A stretch of DNA of 5,235 nucleotides. Origin: Alcaligenaceae bacterium. GTDB lineage: Bacteria; Pseudomonadota; Gammaproteobacteria; Burkholderiales; Burkholderiaceae_B. Each line of letters starts with the position of its first letter. Position 1 is the first letter of the stretch. Positions 1 through 5,235 of this stretch are shown here, piece by piece. The stretch is taken from NCBI GenBank assembly GCA_012512545.1, contig JAAZDZ010000004.1, positions 1 through 5,235 of the forward strand, written 5' to 3'. The notes below the pieces were generated by a model. The model saw only the letters and a program-made list of their open reading frames with translations. It was not told the DNA's origin and ran no database searches. The translations under genes were made by a program, and so were the position numbers.

Positions 1-381
1 AGGCAGCAGTTCGAGAATGACGCCTGTCGAGAATGGCAGAACCTGTCCGGGCGCGATGCCCAGCAGCCCGGCCAGCGCCTCGCAGGTTTGTTCTGCGGCG
101 TGCAGGCCGGCAGCGCCTGTTCCTGCGTTGGCATTGCCGGTGTTGACCACCAGCGCGCGTATGCCGTTGCCCGCAACCAGATGCCGTTCGCAGACCTGCA
201 CCGGGGCGGCGCGAAAGCGGTTGGTGGTGAAAACGCCAGCCACGGCGGTGCCTTCGGCCAGACGGAACACAGTGATGTCTTTGTCAGCGGCTTTGCGAAT
301 GCCGCTTTTGGCCGTGCCGATTTCGATGCCGGCAACGGGGTGAATGTCGGATTGCGCAGGGATAATGAGATTGACGGCCAT
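1..381 (-). CDS. argJ: Bifunctional glutamate N-acetyltransferase / amino-acid acetyltransferase ArgJ, N-terminal part (cut by window edge)
   Basis: Only the first 127 codons are present; the gene runs off the left edge. ArgJ moves the acetyl group from N-acetylornithine to glutamate (and in some bacteria also uses acetyl-CoA), closing the cyclic arginine pathway in the cytoplasm. Visible family signatures are [11 protein letters not shown] at residues 51-61, NTGNANAGTG at 80-89, and PFSTGVI at 116-122, the Thr-Gly stretch that the family uses as oxyanion hole. The self-cleavage threonine that becomes the nucleophile lies beyond the window. After STGVI the sequence reads LELLP, where many family members have GEPLP or similar. 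The ATG at 379-381 gives the typical N-terminus MAVNLIIP; its Shine-Dalgarno is weak, only an A-rich AAAAAGAAA directly upstream. It lies 96 bases downstream of the marR gene on the same strand, with a candidate promoter and a perfect hairpin in that gap. Identity is firm; whether it is mono- or bifunctional cannot be told from this part. Confidence 0.95.
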   Translation of the reverse strand, partial: MAVNLIIPAQSDIHPVAGIEIGTAKSGIRKAADKDITVFRLAEGTAVAGVFTTNRFRAAPVQVCERHLVAGNGIRALVVNTGNANAGTGAAGLHAAEQTCEALAGLLGIAPGQVLPFSTGVILELLP

Positions 382-402
382 TTTCTTTTTGCAGGCAGGT
401 GA

Positions 403-424
403 GGAGTTCCCCTGTGGGAACTCC
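403..424. repeat. Perfect 9-bp inverted repeat (hairpin or operator) in the marR-argJ gap
   Basis: GGAGTTCCC (403-411) and GGGAACTCC (416-424) are perfectly complementary arms around a 4-base centre, CTGT. The element lies between the marR stop (478) and the argJ start (381). No T-run follows on either strand, so it does not look like a standard intrinsic terminator. It could be a protein-binding palindrome, a 5'-leader hairpin of argJ, or an RNA-stabilising 3' hairpin for marR. The symmetry is seen directly; the role is open. Confidence 0.6.
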
Positions 425-441
425 AGGGAATGGAACCGTTG

Positions 442-471
442 ATTCTATCCGCAACAGGCCACGGGTGTCCC
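442..471 (-). promoter_or_regulatory. Candidate sigma70-type promoter for argJ
   Basis: Read on the minus strand, GGGACA (466-471, four of six matches to TTGACA) is followed after 18 bases by TAGAAT (442-447, five of six matches to TATAAT). A transcript would start near 435, about 55 bases before the argJ ATG, and would carry the 403-424 hairpin close to its 5' end. This is a match by eye only, and the -35 box is poor. argJ could instead be read through from marR. Confidence 0.35.
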
Positions 472-477
472 GTTGGG

Positions 478-1020
478 TTAATTGCGCAGAGGCGAGTTTG
501 CGCCATCGGGCGGCGCCTGATCGGCCAGCCCGGAGGCTTTGAGTTCTTCCAGCAGTTCAAAGAGAAGCTGCTGGCGTTCAGAGGGCATCTGGCGGAAGGT
601 TTCGCCCACCCGATTCTGGTAGGCGTTCGACATGGTGCGAAAGCTTTGCCTGCCTTTGGCAGTCAGGCGGATCAGGCAGCTGCGCCGGTCGGAATCGACC
701 TTGACCCGCTCGACCAGGCTGTCGCGTTCAAGCTGGTCGGCAATGCCGGTGATGTTGCCGTTGGTCACCATCATGCGGCGCGAGAGTTCGCTCATTTTGA
801 GGCCGCGCGGTGCATCGGCCAGTTGAGCCATGAGGTCGAAGCGCGGCAGGGTGGTGTCGAATTGGGTGCGCATCAGGCTGCGCATACGGTTCTCTACCAG
901 CCTGCTGCAGGTAAGCAGGCGCAGCCACAGGCGGAGATCCAGCGTATCGCCGGGCCGCGCCCAGCTTTCGCGGTCGGGGTGAGCACAGCCGACCACGCCG
1001 AGGTTGTGGGAATCTTTCAT
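478..1020 (-). CDS. MarR-family winged-helix transcriptional regulator
   Basis: A 180-residue protein with the MarR fold: an N-terminal dimerisation helix around residues 28-52 (LDLRLWLRLLTCSRLVENR), a winged helix-turn-helix at roughly 57-125, and C-terminal helices with a hydrophilic tail. The segment TLPRFDLMAQLADAPRGLKM leads into SELSRRMMV, then the likely recognition helix TNGNITGIADQLE (86-98). The wing carries DSDRR at 109-113, the typical MarR wing signature. Such proteins are cytoplasmic dimers that bind palindromes, often near their own gene, and usually release DNA on binding a small phenolic or other ligand. The ligand and target are unknown here; none of the neighbours is an efflux pump or aromatic-degradation gene. 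The ATG at 1018-1020 is chosen because the next in-frame ATG is residue 46, inside the fold. That ATG sits at the edge of a nested inverted repeat that would pair around the ribosome-binding area. The first 25 or so residues are poorly conserved in type, so a later GTG start (residue 8) cannot be excluded. Confidence 0.9.
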   Translation of the reverse strand: MKDSHNLGVVGCAHPDRESWARPGDTLDLRLWLRLLTCSRLVENRMRSLMRTQFDTTLPRFDLMAQLADAPRGLKMSELSRRMMVTNGNITGIADQLERDSLVERVKVDSDRRSCLIRLTAKGRQSFRTMSNAYQNRVGETFRQMPSERQQLLFELLEELKASGLADQAPPDGANSPLRN

Positions 1021-1074
1021 GTGCAGACCTTGTCTCCAAGAGCCGGTCAGGGGTGGACCGGCAATGTCTGCACA
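1020..1074 (-). promoter_or_regulatory. Nested inverted repeats forming a possible three-way-junction leader at the marR start
   Basis: The outer arms TGTGCAGAC (1020-1028) and GTCTGCACA (1066-1074) are a perfect 9-bp match. They enclose a 4-bp stem with a 4-base loop (1029-1032 with 1037-1040) and a 7-bp stem, GCCGGTC (1042-1048) with GACCGGC (1056-1062), with a 7-base loop. Only four bases (1041 and 1063-1065) stay unpaired at the junction. In the marR transcript the outer 3' arm ends on the A of the start codon, and both ribosome-binding candidates, GGAG (1034-1037) and AAGG (1028-1031), fall inside the fold. The repeats could equally be DNA operators for autoregulation, which is usual for MarR proteins. 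The pairing is seen directly; the function is inferred. Confidence 0.5.
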
Positions 1075-1148
1075 GTTTAGGTATCGACAATTGACCCCGC
1101 CTTGATGTTTGGCAGGAAATCAGCGATTGGTGGCAGGGGAAGGGGCGT

Positions 1149-2435
1149 TCAGGCCGCGTTGAGCGTGGCGAATACCTTTTCGGCGATATCCAGGGTTTCG
1201 TTGATGATAGCTTCGGTGTGTGCGCCGGAGACAAAACCCGCCTCGAAGGCCGAGGGCGCGAAGTGTACGCCTTGATCAAGCATGCCGTGGAAGAAGCGCT
1301 TGAACATTTCGACATCGGACTCGGAAACTTCGGCCAGGGTGGAGGGGATGCCGTTACGGAAATACAGTCCGAACATGCCGCCCACGAAATCGGCGCTGAA
1401 TGCGATGCCCGCGGCGCGAGCGCGCTGCTCCAGGCCCTGCGCCAGCTGCGCGGAACGTGCTCCAAGGTTGTCGTAGAAACCGGGCTGGTCGAGCAGGCGA
1501 AGCGTAGTCAGCCCGGCAGCCACGGCCACGGGGTTACCCGACAGGGTGCCGGCCTGGTAGACGCCGCCCAGCGGAGCGATATGGGCCATGATGTCAGCCC
1601 GCCCGCCGAATGCGCCAACGGGCATGCCGCCGCCGATGACCTTGGCCAGGGTAGTGAGGTCGGGCTGAACGCCGGTCAGGCCCTGAACACCGCGGGGGCC
1701 GGCGCGGAAGCCCGTCATGACTTCGTCGAAGATGAGCACGGTGCCATGCCTGGTGCAAAGTTCGCGCAAGCCTTCCAGAAAACCCTCGCGCGGCTTGACC
1801 AGATTCATGTTGCCCGCAATGGGCTCGACAATGATGCAGGCGATTTCGTCGGGATATTTGGCGAAGGCGGCGGCGACGGAATCCAGGTCGTTGAAGTCGA
1901 GCACCAGGGTGTGCTGAATGAATTCCGCAGGCACGCCGGAGGAAGTGGGGTTGCCGAAGGTGAGCATGCCAGAACCGGCCTTGACCAGCAGACTGTCGGC
2001 ATGGCCGTGATAGCAGCCTTCGAACTTGATGATGCGCGAGCGGCCCGTATAGCCGCGCGCCAGCCGTATGGCTGACATGGTGGATTCGGTGCCGGAACTG
2101 ACCAGCCGGACCTGCTCCATGGAAGGCAGGCGGGCCACGATGGCTTCGGCGATTTCGATTTCTGCTTCGGTCGGTGCGCCGAAAGACAGGCCATTGACGG
2201 CGGCCTTCTGTACCGCTTCGATGACTTCGGGGTGGGCGTGGCCAAGGATGGCGGGGCCCCAGGAGCCTACGTAGTCAATGTAACGGGTGCCGTCGGCGTC
2301 CCATACATAAGCGCCTTGAGCGCGCTGAATGAATCGGGGCGTGCCGCCCACTGAGCGAAAGGCGCGGACCGGCGAGTTGACGCCGCCAGGGATGGTCTTG
2401 CAGGCACGATCGAATAATTCAGAATTACGGGACAT
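1149..2435 (-). CDS. hemL: Glutamate-1-semialdehyde 2,1-aminomutase
   Basis: HemL converts glutamate-1-semialdehyde to 5-aminolevulinate, the last step of the C5 route into heme and other tetrapyrroles. It is a cytoplasmic homodimer of the class-III aminotransferase type using PLP/PMP. The 428-residue length fits the family. Signatures in order: [11 protein letters not shown] at 16-26, [15 protein letters not shown] at 114-128 (Ser118 where most members have Ala), YHGH at 142-145, the cofactor Asp237 in FDEVMTGFR (236-244), the PLP-binding Lys265 in [16 protein letters not shown] (263-278), and [10 protein letters not shown] at 293-302. Lys265 is at the same position as in the E. coli enzyme. 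The ATG at 2433-2435 gives the usual [11 protein letters not shown] start; the Shine-Dalgarno before it is weak. It lies 59 bases after thiE on the same strand, so it may be co-transcribed with thiD-thiE. All residues expected for activity are present. Confidence 0.98.
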   Translation of the reverse strand: MSRNSELFDRACKTIPGGVNSPVRAFRSVGGTPRFIQRAQGAYVWDADGTRYIDYVGSWGPAILGHAHPEVIEAVQKAAVNGLSFGAPTEAEIEIAEAIVARLPSMEQVRLVSSGTESTMSAIRLARGYTGRSRIIKFEGCYHGHADSLLVKAGSGMLTFGNPTSSGVPAEFIQHTLVLDFNDLDSVAAAFAKYPDEIACIIVEPIAGNMNLVKPREGFLEGLRELCTRHGTVLIFDEVMTGFRAGPRGVQGLTGVQPDLTTLAKVIGGGMPVGAFGGRADIMAHIAPLGGVYQAGTLSGNPVAVAAGLTTLRLLDQPGFYDNLGARSAQLAQGLEQRARAAGIAFSADFVGGMFGLYFRNGIPSTLAEVSESDVEMFKRFFHGMLDQGVHFAPSAFEAGFVSGAHTEAIINETLDIAEKVFATLNAA

Positions 2436-2494
2436 ATCTTGCTCGATAGGAATGAATGGAGCCGGAAGCCGGACGATGGGTTAATGATAGTCGA

Positions 2495-3145
2495 TCAGGC
2501 AAACAGGACGCGGGTGCAGTGCCGGGCCGCAGCTTCAATGTCGGGCGCGAGAAATACGCCGCTGATGACGGCGATGCTGTCTGCCCCGGCCTGTACGACG
2601 GCTTGCGCGTTTTCCGCAGTGATGCCGCCAATCGCGACGACGGCGGGACGCGGGCCATCAACGGCTGCGACAATCTGCCGCGCCTGGCGCAGGTGCTCCG
2701 GCAGGGCGCGTACTGCGTCAGGTTTGACGCTGGATGGGTACATGGCGCCGAAGGCGACGTAATCGACATCGGCCAGCAGGGCGCGTTCGGCCAGCGCGGG
2801 CTCGTTGTAGCAGGAGCACCCCACAATGCGTTCCGGCCCCAGCGCTATTCTGGCATCGGCCAGGCTGCCGTCATCCCGCCCGAGGTGTACGCCGTCGGCG
2901 TCAATCAGGGCAGCCAGGCGCCAGTCGTCATTGATGATGCTGAGGACGCCGAGTTCGCGGCAGTGCTGCACGACCTGGCGGGCCTGTTCGACAGCCGCAT
3001 CGGGTGCGGCGGTTTTGCGGCGCCACTGAAAGGCAGCCATACCGCCCGATGCGGCCGCGCTGATGGCGGCGAGCATCCGGTCGGTGTCATCCCATTCGGG
3101 CGATACGCCATACAGGCCGCGTGGAAAACGCAATGAGGTGCTCAT
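2495..3145 (-). CDS. thiE: Thiamine-phosphate synthase
   Basis: ThiE joins hydroxymethylpyrimidine diphosphate and thiazole phosphate into thiamine monophosphate, releasing pyrophosphate. The 216 residues fit a single-domain TIM barrel. Motifs in order: QWRRK at 40-44, IINDDWRLA at 70-78 and GVHLGRDD at 85-92 for the diphosphate and magnesium, GCSCYN at 109-114, DYVAFGAMYPSSVKP at 128-142, VVAIGGI at 169-175 and ISGV at 194-197 for the thiazole phosphate. The loop FGAMYPSSVKP replaces the textbook FGPxFxTxTK, keeping the lysine. A similar variant is, as I recall, common in betaproteobacterial copies. The ATG overlaps the thiD stop (ATGA, 3142-3145), and GGAG (3152-3155) sits six bases ahead of it inside thiD, pointing to translational coupling. 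I expect it to be active because the substrate-binding residues are otherwise intact. Confidence 0.93.
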   Translation of the reverse strand: MSTSLRFPRGLYGVSPEWDDTDRMLAAISAAASGGMAAFQWRRKTAAPDAAVEQARQVVQHCRELGVLSIINDDWRLAALIDADGVHLGRDDGSLADARIALGPERIVGCSCYNEPALAERALLADVDYVAFGAMYPSSVKPDAVRALPEHLRQARQIVAAVDGPRPAVVAIGGITAENAQAVVQAGADSIAVISGVFLAPDIEAAARHCTRVLFA

Positions 3146-3969
3146 GAACGGCTCCGGTTGAAGATGCGCCCGCCCATGCCGGGCTGGAAAATACGCTTGG
3201 CCATGGCGTTGACAATAGCCACACTGCGGTCCACCGCTTGCGGCAGTTCGGTGCCGCGCGCCAGCTCTGTCGTCAGGGCGGTCGCCAACAGGCCGTCGCT
3301 GTCGCTGACAGGGTCGCTGACAGGCGACGGCCAGCGCGTGCTCTGGCCATGCTCGTCGCGCAGCAGATAATCACGCTGCGCGCCAGTGCCAGGTACGCCT
3401 GACACCAGCAAGGCGCTGGCGCCGTAATTCAGTAAGGCATCCATGGCGTGGGCAAGCGTGTGCCCGGGCAGCAGACCGTGGGATTGCCACTGCTGCAGCA
3501 AGGTGTGGTCGACCACAACCAGGTCAGTCTGGGGCAGCACCAGTTCCAGCAAGGCGGCCTGCGTGTCTTCGGCATCGAATTCATCCTCGACAGACACATG
3601 CGGCATGCGCTGCAGGTGGACAATCAGAGGAATGTTGCTGTAATCGGCGACGATCTGGGCGAGTGCGCTGACGGATTCCGTTGTATAAAGCGCACCGGCC
3701 TTGATGGCGTGCGCTGGCATGTCTTCCAGTAGACAACGGGCCTGATCATCCATGAGCTCTGGGGTTATTGGCTCGATGTTTTCAAGGACGGCGGTATCCT
3801 GTACCAGAGAGCCTGTCAGTACCGAAATCGCGTGGCAACCGAGTTCGGCGCTGGTGACGGCATCAGCGGGCAAGCCGGTCGAACCGCTGGGGTCGAAGGG
3901 CCCGAAAATCAATATGATGGGAAGTGGCGCTGCGGACACGATAAAGGTGGAATCAGGGGCGCCTCTCAT
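3142..3969 (-). CDS. thiD: Divergent ThiD-like hydroxymethylpyrimidine / phosphomethylpyrimidine kinase
   Basis: ThiD normally phosphorylates 4-amino-5-hydroxymethyl-2-methylpyrimidine twice to give the diphosphate that ThiE uses. At 275 residues it has the length of a ribokinase-like ThiD. The N-terminus fits: FGPFDPSGSTGLPADAV (22-38) parallels the canonical GSDPSGGAGIQADLK, followed by ELGCHAISVLTGSLVQDT (42-59) and AIKAGAL (88-94) like the usual VKIGML. The second half departs strongly. The expected DPVM is replaced by VHLQ (117-120), the TPN motif is not recognisable, VKGGH becomes LVSGVPG (187-193), and the GTGC anion-hole/catalytic motif is replaced by PVSDPVSDSDGLLATAL (216-232). The start ATG at 3967-3969 has AAGAGGG (3978-3984) eight bases upstream. 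It leads a minus-strand group and overlaps thiE by four bases, which supports a thiamine role. It could be an active variant, a scaffold or regulatory relative, or a kinase with altered chemistry. Family membership is confident; activity is not. Confidence 0.8.
   Translation of the reverse strand: MRGAPDSTFIVSAAPLPIILIFGPFDPSGSTGLPADAVTSAELGCHAISVLTGSLVQDTAVLENIEPITPELMDDQARCLLEDMPAHAIKAGALYTTESVSALAQIVADYSNIPLIVHLQRMPHVSVEDEFDAEDTQAALLELVLPQTDLVVVDHTLLQQWQSHGLLPGHTLAHAMDALLNYGASALLVSGVPGTGAQRDYLLRDEHGQSTRWPSPVSDPVSDSDGLLATALTTELARGTELPQAVDRSVAIVNAMAKRIFQPGMGGRIFNRSRS
3301..3324. repeat. 12-base exact tandem repeat inside thiD
   Basis: GTCGCTGACAGG occurs twice head to tail (3301-3312 and 3313-3324), and the first six bases of the unit also occur just before (3295-3300). 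On the coding strand each unit encodes Pro-Val-Ser-Asp in frame, giving PVSDPVSDSD at residues 216-225. It falls where canonical ThiD enzymes carry the glycine-rich GTGC motif. The pattern looks like replication slippage. Confidence 0.85.
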
Positions 3970-4065
3970 GTGGGCAGCCCTCTTGGGTTTAGTAACATTG
4001 GCCCCATTCTATAGGAAGCCGTTGCATGCCCGCACGGCCTCCCCATTAAAGTGAGCAACAAAATC
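3970..4065. promoter_or_regulatory. Divergent intergenic region between thiD and rubredoxin
   Basis: This 96-base gap must hold the start signals for both gene groups, unless transcription enters from elsewhere. The centre is locally AT-rich. The palindrome CTATAG at 4009-4014 can be read as a -10-like TATAGG rightward (4010-4015) and TATAGA leftward (4008-4013), each four of six matches, but neither has a convincing -35 box at 16-18 bases. A second weak rightward pair is TTGCAT (4022-4027) and ATTAAA (4045-4050), 17 bases apart. AAGAGGG (3978-3984, minus strand) is a good ribosome-binding site for thiD. No riboswitch-like fold for thiamine diphosphate is recognisable in the short thiD leader. 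Confidence 0.35.
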
Positions 4066-4230
4066 ATGCGAACCTGGATGTGTTTGATTTGTGGATGGAT
4101 ATATGATGAGGAAGCCGGTCTTCCAGAAGAGGGCATCGCCCCCGGCACGCGCTGGGAAGATGTTCCGCCCAACTGGGTCTGCCCGGAATGCGGCGCCCGC
4201 AAGGAAGACTTTGAACTGATCGAGGTCTGA
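4066..4230 (+). CDS. rubA: Rubredoxin
   Basis: A 54-residue iron protein for one-electron transfer in the cytoplasm. The two knuckles are Cys6-x-x-Cys9-Gly and Cys39-Pro-x-Cys42-Gly, giving the four cysteine ligands of a single iron. Other family features are GWIYDEEAG (10-18), the segment PGTRWEDVP (26-34), NWVCPECGA (36-44) and the closing FELIEV. The 54-residue length is standard. The ATG at 4066 is preferred because it gives the common MRTWMCLICG start; an in-frame GTG at 4051 would add five residues (MSNKI) and has no better ribosome-binding site. The bases GTGAG (4051-4055) could act as a weak Shine-Dalgarno for the ATG. It is the first gene of the rightward group, divergent from thiD, with yqgE 59 bases downstream. 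The partner reductase and final acceptor are not in the window, so its particular job is unknown. Confidence 0.94.
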   Translation: MRTWMCLICGWIYDEEAGLPEEGIAPGTRWEDVPPNWVCPECGARKEDFELIEV

Positions 4231-4277
4231 TTCATGCGATGTTGCCGCGTGGCGCTGTCGCTGTTTATAGCCAAGCC

Positions 4278-4286
4278 AGGAGGTGA
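4278..4286 (+). promoter_or_regulatory. Strong Shine-Dalgarno site of yqgE
   Basis: AGGAGGTGA is fully complementary to the 3' end of 16S rRNA. Its AGGAGG core ends six bases before the ATG at 4290, which fixes the start of yqgE. It is by far the best ribosome-binding site in the window, in contrast to the weak sites before ruvX, hemL and argJ. Confidence 0.9.
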
Positions 4287-4289
4287 GCC

Positions 4290-4877
4290 ATGATTGATGA
4301 TTCTCAGTCCGAAAACGTTCTCAACCTGTCCCGGCAGCTGCTTTTGGCCATGCCCGGAAAAGTCGGGGGCAGCCTCGCCAATACGGTGATTTATGTGTGT
4401 GAACACACGGAGCAGGGCGCATTGGGGCTGGTGATCAACCGCCCCACTGATCTCACCGTGGGCGACCTTCTCAAACGGCTTGATCTTCCCCTGTCTCTGG
4501 AAATCGGCGCGCGCGAACAGGCTCCGGTGTTTTTCGGGGGGCCGGTACAGACGGATCGTGGCTTTGTGCTGCACATGCCGGCGCAGGGCTATAGTTCCAG
4601 CATCACGCTGGGCGAAATCGCTCTTACGACTTCGCGCGACGTGCTCCAGGACGTCGCGGTCGGGAAAGGGCCGGAGCACATGCTGATCACCCTGGGTTAT
4701 GCAGGCTGGGGCGCCGGGCAGCTGGAAGATGAAATGTCTCAGAACGCCTGGCTGCATGTTGATGCCACCAACCAGATTCTGTTCGATATGGAACCCGAAA
4801 AGCGCTACGATGCCGCATTGGCTCAATTGGGCATCGAAAGCGCCTTCATGCTGACGGGCGACGTCGGCCATGCCTGA
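4290..4877 (+). CDS. yqgE: YqgE/AlgH family protein (UPF0301)
   Basis: A 195-residue protein of the YqgE/AlgH family, of uncertain molecular function; AlgH was named for an influence on alginate production in Pseudomonas. Family signatures in order: LLLAMPG at 17-23, HTEQGALGLVINRP at 39-52, FGGPVQTDRGFVLH at 82-95, LTTSRDVL at 112-119, and GYAGWGAGQLEDE at 136-148, with Trp154 after it. There is no signal peptide or membrane segment, so it should be cytoplasmic. Length is normal and no expected block is missing. The start is set by an excellent AGGAGGTGA site just upstream. Its last eight bases overlap the start of ruvX, a pairing that is frequent in proteobacteria and suggests a shared transcript and coupled translation. 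The family assignment is firm; any specific role here would be a guess. Confidence 0.96.
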   Translation: MIDDSQSENVLNLSRQLLLAMPGKVGGSLANTVIYVCEHTEQGALGLVINRPTDLTVGDLLKRLDLPLSLEIGAREQAPVFFGGPVQTDRGFVLHMPAQGYSSSITLGEIALTTSRDVLQDVAVGKGPEHMLITLGYAGWGAGQLEDEMSQNAWLHVDATNQILFDMEPEKRYDAALAQLGIESAFMLTGDVGHA

Positions 4878-5235
4878 ACAAGCCGTTTCGGGCGCTCCTG
4901 GCGCCCTTTCCCAGGAAACTCTGTTGGCATTCGATTACGGCGTGAAAAAAATAGGCGTGGCCATAGGCAACACTCTGACCCGGCAGGCCCGGCCCTTGCG
5001 TGTGCTGCGTCCTGTGACACGCGAGCAGCGATTCCAGGCCATCAGCGAACTGCTGGGGGAATGGCAGCCTGATCGCGTGATTGTCGGCCTGCCGCTGACG
5101 ACCGGAGGCGGCGAGCAATACGCTTCGTTGCGGTGCCGCCGTTTTGCCAATCAGCTGCATGGGCGTTATGGCCTGGCCGTTGAACTGGTTGACGAGCGCG
5201 GCACCAGCGTTGAGGCGCAGGGCATACTCGGCACC
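4870..5235 (+). CDS. ruvX: Putative pre-16S rRNA nuclease RuvX/YqgF, N-terminal part (cut by window edge)
   Basis: The first 122 codons are present and the gene runs off the right edge. YqgF is an RNase-H/RuvC-fold protein implicated in processing of the 16S rRNA 5' end; an older proposal is Holliday-junction resolution. The first strand carries LLAFDYGVKKIGVAIG (18-33) with the conserved Asp22; next comes VIVGLPLT (70-77), then FANQL (92-96) and LVDERGTSVEA (106-116). The usual Asp-Gly after GLPL is Gly-Gly here (79-80), a small departure from copies such as that of E. coli. The ATG at 4870-4872 overlaps the end of yqgE by eight bases, and its ribosome-binding site is weak, so coupling to yqgE is likely. 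An N-terminal extension of about 17 residues precedes the first strand, so a later start such as TTG at 4923 cannot be excluded. The C-terminal acidic residue is outside the window. Confidence 0.95.
   Translation, partial: MPEQAVSGAPGALSQETLLAFDYGVKKIGVAIGNTLTRQARPLRVLRPVTREQRFQAISELLGEWQPDRVIVGLPLTTGGGEQYASLRCRRFANQLHGRYGLAVELVDERGTSVEAQGILGT

Noticed and set aside
430..1080. Long plus-strand open frame (216 codons) opposite the marR gene
   Set aside because: It lies antisense to a clear MarR protein, its translation shows no recognisable domain, and GC-rich coding DNA commonly leaves such frames open on the opposite strand.
1091..1096. TTGACC on the plus strand resembling a -35 box
   Set aside because: No -10-like hexamer follows at 16-18 bases, and no plus-strand gene begins nearby.
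728..1465. Minus-strand open frame of 245 codons bridging the ends of hemL and marR
   Set aside because: It is out of frame with both real genes on the same strand, and its Arg/Ser/Pro-rich translation is typical of a shifted reading of GC-rich DNA.
1218..2075. Plus-strand open frame of 285 codons opposite hemL
   Set aside because: It is fully antisense to hemL, which has every family motif. The translation is low in recognisable motifs and rich in Gly/Ala, as expected for a shadow frame.
2462..2472. CCGG-AAG-CCGG mini-hairpin between thiE and hemL as a terminator
   Set aside because: The stem is only 4 bp with a 3-base loop and no T-run follows on the minus strand, so it is too weak to call a terminator.
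2456..3136. Plus-strand open frame of 226 codons opposite thiE
   Set aside because: It covers almost the same span as thiE on the other strand and shows no domain; a shadow of thiE codon usage.
4231..4277. Possible terminator or promoter between rubredoxin and yqgE
   Set aside because: Only short broken pairings are visible and there is no T-run; the TTTATA at 4264-4269 matches only three of six -10 bases. I see no supported signal besides the yqgE ribosome-binding site.
3966..4871. Minus-strand open frame of 301 codons across yqgE and the rubredoxin gene
   Set aside because: It runs antisense to two firmly identified genes and has no family signature.

Overview
The window is an ordinary stretch of a fairly GC-rich proteobacterial chromosome, dense with core genes. 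The protein sequences (an ArgJ starting MAVNLIIP, a short rubredoxin starting MRTWMCLICG, an unusual ThiD) and the gene order suggest a betaproteobacterium of the order Burkholderiales, possibly the Alcaligenaceae. That placement is from memory of related genomes, not from a search. Eight protein genes are present. The two at the edges, argJ and ruvX, are cut by the window. No gap between genes exceeds about 130 bases. I see no rRNA, tRNA, CRISPR array, insertion sequence or phage gene.

Layout: two divergent groups flank a 96-base region at 3970-4065. Leftward (minus strand) run thiD, thiE, hemL, a MarR-family regulator and the start of argJ. thiD and thiE overlap by four bases. hemL follows after 59 bases and could share their transcript. 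The marR gene and argJ follow after 128 and 96 bases, enough room for their own promoters. Rightward (plus strand) run a rubredoxin, yqgE (algH) and ruvX (yqgF). yqgE and ruvX overlap by eight bases.

How the genes fit together: thiD and thiE cover pyrimidine activation and its joining to the thiazole in thiamine synthesis. hemL makes 5-aminolevulinate, the first committed tetrapyrrole precursor, by the C5 route. argJ is an arginine biosynthesis enzyme. Rubredoxin is a small iron electron carrier. RuvX is a nuclease-fold protein linked to 16S rRNA maturation, and YqgE has no settled function. The set is mostly cofactor, amino-acid and RNA housekeeping; the regulator's target is unknown.

I found no convincing new multi-gene system. 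The points most worth a second look are: a nested set of perfect inverted repeats that can fold as a three-way junction ending on the marR start codon; a perfect 9-bp inverted repeat in the marR-argJ gap; and a ThiD-like protein lacking the usual kinase active-site motif, with a 12-base in-frame tandem duplication at that place.
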